Part shown: positions 59,124 to 64,000 of the stretch, piece after piece
How the letters are laid out: each line of letters begins with the position of its first letter
Numbering within the stretch: the first letter of the stretch is position 1
Assembly (NCBI GenBank): GCA_019925795.1
Contig: CM034304.1
Location: 18,554,228-18,618,227 of the forward strand
Direction: 5' to 3'
From: Dendrobium chrysotoxum
Taxonomy: Eukaryota; Streptophyta; Magnoliopsida; Asparagales; Orchidaceae
Length of the DNA: 64,000 nt
Translations under genes and position numbers: made by a program
Notes under the pieces: model-generated
Database searches by the model: none
The model's input: the letters and a program-made list of their open reading frames with translations, nothing else
What the model was told of the DNA's origin: nothing

Positions 59124-62100
59124 GAACGCTCTCACACAAGACCTTGTGAGAGCATTTGATACCTAGACAGTGGATGTTCAAAGCATATGACTAGAGATAT
59201 GACACAATTCATATTGTTAGAAGCCAGGAATGGAAGTAAGGTTACACTAGGAGATAATACCACAAAGAGAGTGGTAGGTACATGTATGATTAAAAACTTG
59301 AATAATTTTTTTATTAAAAATGTATTGTTGGTGGATGGCTTAAAGCATAACCTATTTAGTATTAGTCAGCTATGTGACAAGGGGTATAGTGTAAATTTTT
59401 TTCCCACTAGCTGCATAGTAAGCCAAAATGAAAATGATATTCTATATGGAATTAGGGTAAATAATGTGTACATGCTTGATTTGAATTGTATTAAGTCTTC
59501 TAATGCTTTTTGTCTCAAAATAATAACTGATGAATCATGGTTATGGCATAGGAGGCTTTGTCACGCAAGCATGAAAAATCTTAGAAAATTTACCCAAAAA
59601 GAATTGGTTAGAGGGATACCCAAACTAGACTTTATTAATGATCACCTGTGTGATGCGTGTTAATTAAGAAAATAGGTGAAGTCCTCCTTTCATTCCATTA
59701 AAGATCTTAGAACTACTAAACAATTGGAAATCAATCATATGGATCTTTTTGGACCGGTTAGCACGGTAAGTTTAGGAGGAAAAAGTTTTGGGTTTGTTAT
59801 TGTGGATGACTATTCGAGATTCACTTAAGTTAAATTCTTATCTCACAAGGTGAATCATTTAATAAATTTAGAGTGTTTTGTACTTGGATTCAGAAGAAGC
59901 TAGGGTGTGAGATTTTAACAATATAAAGTGATCATGGAGGATAATTTGAAAATAAAAAATTTGAAGATTTTTATAAAGAGAAAGGAATTGATCACAATTT
60001 TTTAGCACCTACGACCCCTCAGAAGAATAGGATAGTCAAAATGAAGAACAGAACATTAATAGAAGCTGCTAGAGCCATGTTGGCAGAATACTCACTACCA
60101 AAATATTTTTAGGCTGAAGCGGTTAGTAAAACATGCTATGTTTTGAATAAGGTGAACACCAAATTGAACAAAACACCCTATGAATTTTTTAAGGGACGAA
60201 CACATAATCTCTCATATTTGCATATTTTTAGATGCAAGATGTTCATCATAATAATAGAAAAACTCCTTCAGGAAAATTTGACCCAAAATCTGATAAAAGA
60301 ACTTTTCTTGGATCTTCTAGTGTTGGAAAATCTTATAGAATTTTTAACAAAAGAACTTTGGTAGTTAAGGAGACCACATATATTATTTTTGATGAATCTG
60401 GCAATTTGGAAGAGCCAAATTGGAAGAAGAACAGATTGAAAATATCTCTCATGAAATTGAAAAGACAAATTTGGAGGAAAATATGGAGAAAGAAAACCCT
60501 TTGCCTAGAGATTGAAAATTTTCTAAGAATCATTCTAAGGAATTATAGGTGAACCTAGTGAGGGTGTTAGGACTAGGCATAGACTTAGTAAAGAGGTAAA
60601 TCATTATGTCTTTATATCAATGATTGAACCCACAAATATAAATCAAGCACTTTCGAATGAATTTTAGATTTTGGCCATACAAGAAGAGTTGAATCAATTT
60701 GTGAGAAATGATGTTTGGAAATTAATTGAAAGGCCAAAAGATTAAAGTATTGTAGGAAATAAGTGGTATTCAAAAATAAAATGAATGATTCAGGAGTTGT
60801 GATCAGAAATAAAGCAATATTGGTGGTTAAGGGGTATAATCAAATAGAAAGGATTGATTTTGAAGAGACTTTTGCCCCTGTAGTAAGACTTAAAGCAATT
60901 AGGAGTTTATTAGCATTTACCTATTTTAAAGGTTTTAAATTATTTCAAATGGATGTTAAGAGTGCCTTTTTGAATGGGATGATACAAGATGATATTTATG
61001 TTGCGCAACTTTCAGGTTTTGAAAATTTTAAATTCCCTAATCATGTGTTTAAATTGAAAAAGATATTATATGGACTGAAACAGGCACCTAAGGCTTGGTA
61101 TGAGAGGTTAAGCACTTTCCTATTAGAGAAATCTTTTGTAGAAGGAAGTGTGAACACCACTCTCTTTTTGAAGAAAATAAGAGATGACTTACTCATTGTT
61201 CAAATATATGTTGATGATATCATTTTTAGATCTACAAATAAAAATTTTTTTGATGATTTTTCAAAAATAATGAGTAGTGAATTTGAGATGAGTCTACTAG
61301 GAGATTTGAGTTATTTTCTTAGTTTTAGCATAAACTAAAATAAGGAAGAAACTTTTCTTAGTCAATCAAAGTATGTTGGGGACATCCTCAAGAAATATGA
61401 AATATATAATGCTAAACTAGTTAGTACACCAATGAGTTCTTCAGTGCAGTTAGATAAGGATCAAAATGGTAAATCTATTAATCAGAAGAAATTTAGAAGA
61501 ATAATTGGATCATTGCTTTACCTTATAGCCAGTAGACCAGATATCATGTTTAATGTTTGTTTATGTACTAGATTTCAAGCTGATCCAAAGGAATCACATC
61601 TGACTATTGTTAAAAGAATTTTGAGATATATTTTGGGAACTCAAAACATAAGAATTTTATATCCTAAGCATAGCTCTTCATTTGAAATCATTGGATATTC
61701 TGATTCAGACTTGGAGGTTGTAGGGTAGATCAAAAATCTGGAACTTATCAATTCATTAGAAATGCTCTAGTATCTTGGTCCTGTAGGAAGCATCAGTTGC
61801 CCTATCTATTGCCTTAGGTAGTTTTGTGGCACAAGTTCTTTGGTTGAAATAACAGTTGATTGATTTAAGATTTTCAATTAGCACAATTCCAATTTTCTGT
61901 GATAATACTAGTGTCATTTTCATTTCAAAGAATCTTATTCAACATTCTAGAACCAAGCATATAGACATAAGGCATCACTTCATTAGAGATCATGTAGCCA
62001 AAGGAGAAACTGAAATGCATCATGTTACAACTGAAAATCAACTTGTAGATATTTTTACAAAACCACTAGCCTTTGACACTTTTAGCATATTAAGAACCAG

Positions 62101-62128
62101 GTTAGGTGTGATTGATCTTAATACTTAA
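59124..62128 (+). pseudogene. Element C pol: protease, integrase, RT, RNase H
   Basis: Opens after the TAG at 59121-59123. Protease: YLDSGCSKHMTRDM with a stop just before Tyr. Integrase: LWHRRLCHAS and HLCDAC, HMDLFGPVSTVSLGGK, VIVDDYSRFT. The SDHGG block is frame-shifted (about 59930) and VERKN is changed. RT (60763-61338): FKNKMNDSGVVIRNKA, QMDVKSAFLNGM, QIYVDDIIFRS, so the YVDD box is intact and the domain is open over 190 codons. RNase H: GSLLYLIASRPDIMF, CDNTSVI, KHIDIRHHFIRDHVAKGE and the end RLGVIDLNT. Breaks lie mainly in integrase and RNase H. Confidence 0.92.
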
Positions 62129-62878
62129 ATTAAAAACTCTACAAACTTGATATTTTGTATATATGTGATTGTTTAATTTGTTTTTGTGATTTGTTGTGTA
62201 TTATTATTTTTATTTTTATTTTATTGTGAAGCATATCATTTGTTAAGAAATATTTGGCTTTGAGAGATTTTTTTGATTATCATGCTTTATTTTCTAAGTA
62301 TTTTAATTATACTGTACGAATTTTTTTTATCTTGTAGGATTTTTGTAGCTTGTGTATGATATTTTCTGAGTTGAGGAGATGAAATAGTGATTTTATAATT
62401 TTTTATATTGTATGATGATGTCATCATATGGGATGATTAGTATAGTTTCATCTGTACGCATGTAGATAATTTTATAGTTTTTATTAATTATTATTACTGA
62501 TCGTACATACGAACTTGTTGTTCATCTGTATGATCCTTGTTGTCAATTTTAGATAAGAACGAAGCTAACCGTCAACAAAATAATCTTTAATTTTCTAATC
62601 ATCCCAGATGAATACGTGATCATCTGTATGATCGGTTAGTCAAAAAGCAAGTACGAAAGGATGCCTCGGGAAGGGCAGTTTATGATAAGCCGTTACATTT
62701 TTAGCAGTTTCTATTCATCTATACAAAAAATATTTTGTCCTGTACGGTTTCGATTTCGTACGTATGATTTAATTTTCGTAGAGTACGATCTATAATTTTT
62801 CTTTAAATAGAAAGGCATTTGATGGTTTTCAATCACAGTCACTTTCATATCCTAATATTCCCGAGTTCAAACAGTAAA
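62129..62878 (+). promoter_or_regulatory. Element C spacer with putative env-like promoter
   Basis: A 750-bp non-coding spacer with palindromic words (CGTACATACGAAC 62502, CGTACGTATGATT 62758, GTAGAGTACGATC 62778). TCTATAATTT (TATA at 62791) is 88 nt before ATG 62879, and a second AT box, TTTAAATA, lies at 62802. The leader TTTCAATCACAGTCACTTTC is pyrimidine-rich. Compare 5728 in D and 51949 in B. Confidence 0.5.
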
Positions 62879-63976
62879 ATGGCTAGCGGTAGTAGCAAAC
62901 GTGGACATTTTTCTAGGGGTTCTTCGTCTAGGACTACTAGGGATGACAACTTTCTGAGTAGGAAAAATAAAGAAGCATACGACAGGTTTAGTGTTGCCAA
63001 GATAATCGTATCTAGAGTCCTTATTCAAAGTGATTTGAATTTTTCTGTCATGCCACTTTTTGACTATACCCAACTTTCCTTCATTCTTACTCTGATTCAT
63101 GCTTATAATCGTGAAACTTTTCATCTCTTTTTAGCCAATATGAAGATGAATTAGGACCACACCAAAATTACCTCCTATGTCCTCAAGAAACGTGTAGAAA
63201 TAACTAAGGAGGATCTAGGAAATTATCTGCATCTTAGAACTGTTGGTGTTAGAGCCCATACTATGACTTCAAGGGCTAACTATGATTGGATAGATGTGAA
63301 CCTAACCCTTAGAGGTGTAGAACAAGTCAGTCACCTTCCTCGAGTATATACTTTAAATCAAAATACTAGGATTATTCAGCATGTTTTGAGAACCTCCATA
63401 ATTCCTAAGGCTGGTGATCGAGTAAATATAACTCCTCTTTTGTCCACTGTCACATACCTTATTATGACTAAAACTCCTATCAATGAAGCCCAACTTATCA
63501 TGGATTATCTCTATATGCTTTCTGATATTGGAAGTCCTCATAGCAAGAGAAAGAAAATTGTGGCTTTAGGACATCTGGTGACTTATGTTTTGGAAAAGAA
63601 GTACAATCTGGTCCATCCTGATCCTCCCACTGAATTGCCCATTTATTTCACCAATTCTTCTTTTAGAGCACTTTTTAGTCAAGAACAAGGATTAGGGGGA
63701 GATGATATTGAGGGAGAAGGAGCCTCTGCTCCAGCACTTGTACCTGCACCTGGACCTAACCAAAATTTTTACCAAGAAATGGTCCAGTGATTTGATATAA
63801 TGGAATCTCATTTTAATCAACACTTTGATCAAATTGAAACTATGATAAACCAGCAGGATGCACGATACACTGAAGACATTGGGTGGATATGTGAATAATT
63901 TGATTCAGTTAATGCCAATGTAGCTACCATAAGTAGCTACTTCATAATGTTTAGACCTCCACCATCTCTAGATTAG
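62879..63976 (+). pseudogene. Element C env-like ORF
   Basis: Starts MASGSSKRGHFSRGSSS. In order: LIQSDLNFSVMPLF, TFHLFLANMKMN followed by a stop (63152-63154), VEITKEDLGNYLHLRT, NYDWIDVNLTLRG, core IIQHVLRTSIIPKAGDRVN (about 63370-63430), LGHLVTYVLEKKYNLVHPD, IYFTNSSFRALFS, an Ala/Pro linker, FYQEMVQ with TGA at 63788, heptads with HFNQHFDQIETMINQQDA, and the end PPPSLD (stop 63974-63976). Three in-frame stops and no obvious shift. It aligns along its whole length with the B copy. No membrane segment seen; role unknown. Confidence 0.85.
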
Positions 63977-64000
63977 AGCCCCTCAGAATATTAGATGATT

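Larger units (their letters stand above)
55516..64000 (+). mobile_element. Element C: Sirevirus-like element, runs off the window
   Basis: 5' LTR 55516-57300, perfect primer site, gag 57352, pol 59124-62128, spacer, and env-like ORF 62879-63976. Its PPT and 3' LTR are beyond the window. It is inserted in B's 3' LTR. Internal sequence is 60-70 percent similar by eye to B and N at protein level. Confidence 0.92.

Noticed and set aside
62819..62878. Upstream start for C's env-like ORF
   Set aside because: The extra N-terminal residues come from a TTG/ATG in the leader; ATG 62879 aligns with the B start and has the shared M-Ser-rich beginning.

Overview
The window is intergenic, transposon-packed DNA from a large plant nuclear genome. 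It is AT-rich, has no recognisable host gene, tRNA or rRNA, and nearly every long open stretch is a broken piece of a retrotransposon polyprotein. The dominant family is Ty1/copia. The primer sites read TGGTATCAGAGCC (initiator-Met tRNA type), the pol order is protease, integrase, RT, RNase H, and a separate 'env-like' reading frame lies between pol and the 3' LTR. That layout fits the Sirevirus (SIRE1/Maximus) lineage. The exact host species cannot be read from the sequence; a flowering plant is the safe statement. I use the labels A, B, C, D, E, F, G, H and N for individual insertions.

Cluster 1 (1-16.6 kb). An LTR end (1-591) and about 1.8 kb of unassigned DNA precede element D (+). D has a 5' LTR at 2384, RT-RNase H at 3485-5113, an env-like ORF from 5818 and a 3' LTR from 13667. 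Element E (-, 6309-12672) sits inside D's env-like frame, and solo LTR F (-, 13835-15624) sits inside D's 3' LTR. Matching 5-bp target duplications support both insertions.

Cluster 2 (16.6-24.2 kb). A Ty3/gypsy LTR-like stretch and a minus-strand gypsy RT-RNase H-integrase fragment (Athila/Tat-like) are followed by a three-layer nest. Copia LTR G is split by a gypsy-type solo LTR (18964-23071), which is split by copia LTR H (19119-20977).

Spacer (24.2-28.0 kb). This holds unassigned DNA, a long (AT)n tract, a tandemly duplicated hAT-type terminus and the start of a hAT transposase gene. Element A cuts the transposase at 28047.

Cluster 3 (28.0-64.0 kb). Element A (+) starts at 28047. Its pol is split by N (-, 34049-43503), the best-preserved element, with near-identical LTRs and the duplication ATAAT. 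After A's pol, element B (+, from 44741) is inserted; B's 3' LTR is in turn split at 55515 by element C (+), which runs off the window end. All coding regions carry stops or frameshifts, so everything here looks non-autonomous now.

The most interesting signals are regulatory. The env-like ORFs of three different elements (B, C, D) each have a TATA-like box 85-90 nt before the ATG, in a palindrome-rich spacer resembling U3, which suggests a private promoter. Paired palindromes in the U3 regions change sequence between subfamilies while keeping symmetry. A conserved TAG lies 12 codons before the protease motif in four elements, with a hairpin after it in two. About 38-bp leader repeats are shared by most LTRs, and an alternating GCACA-type motif lies between env-like and PPT in B and N.
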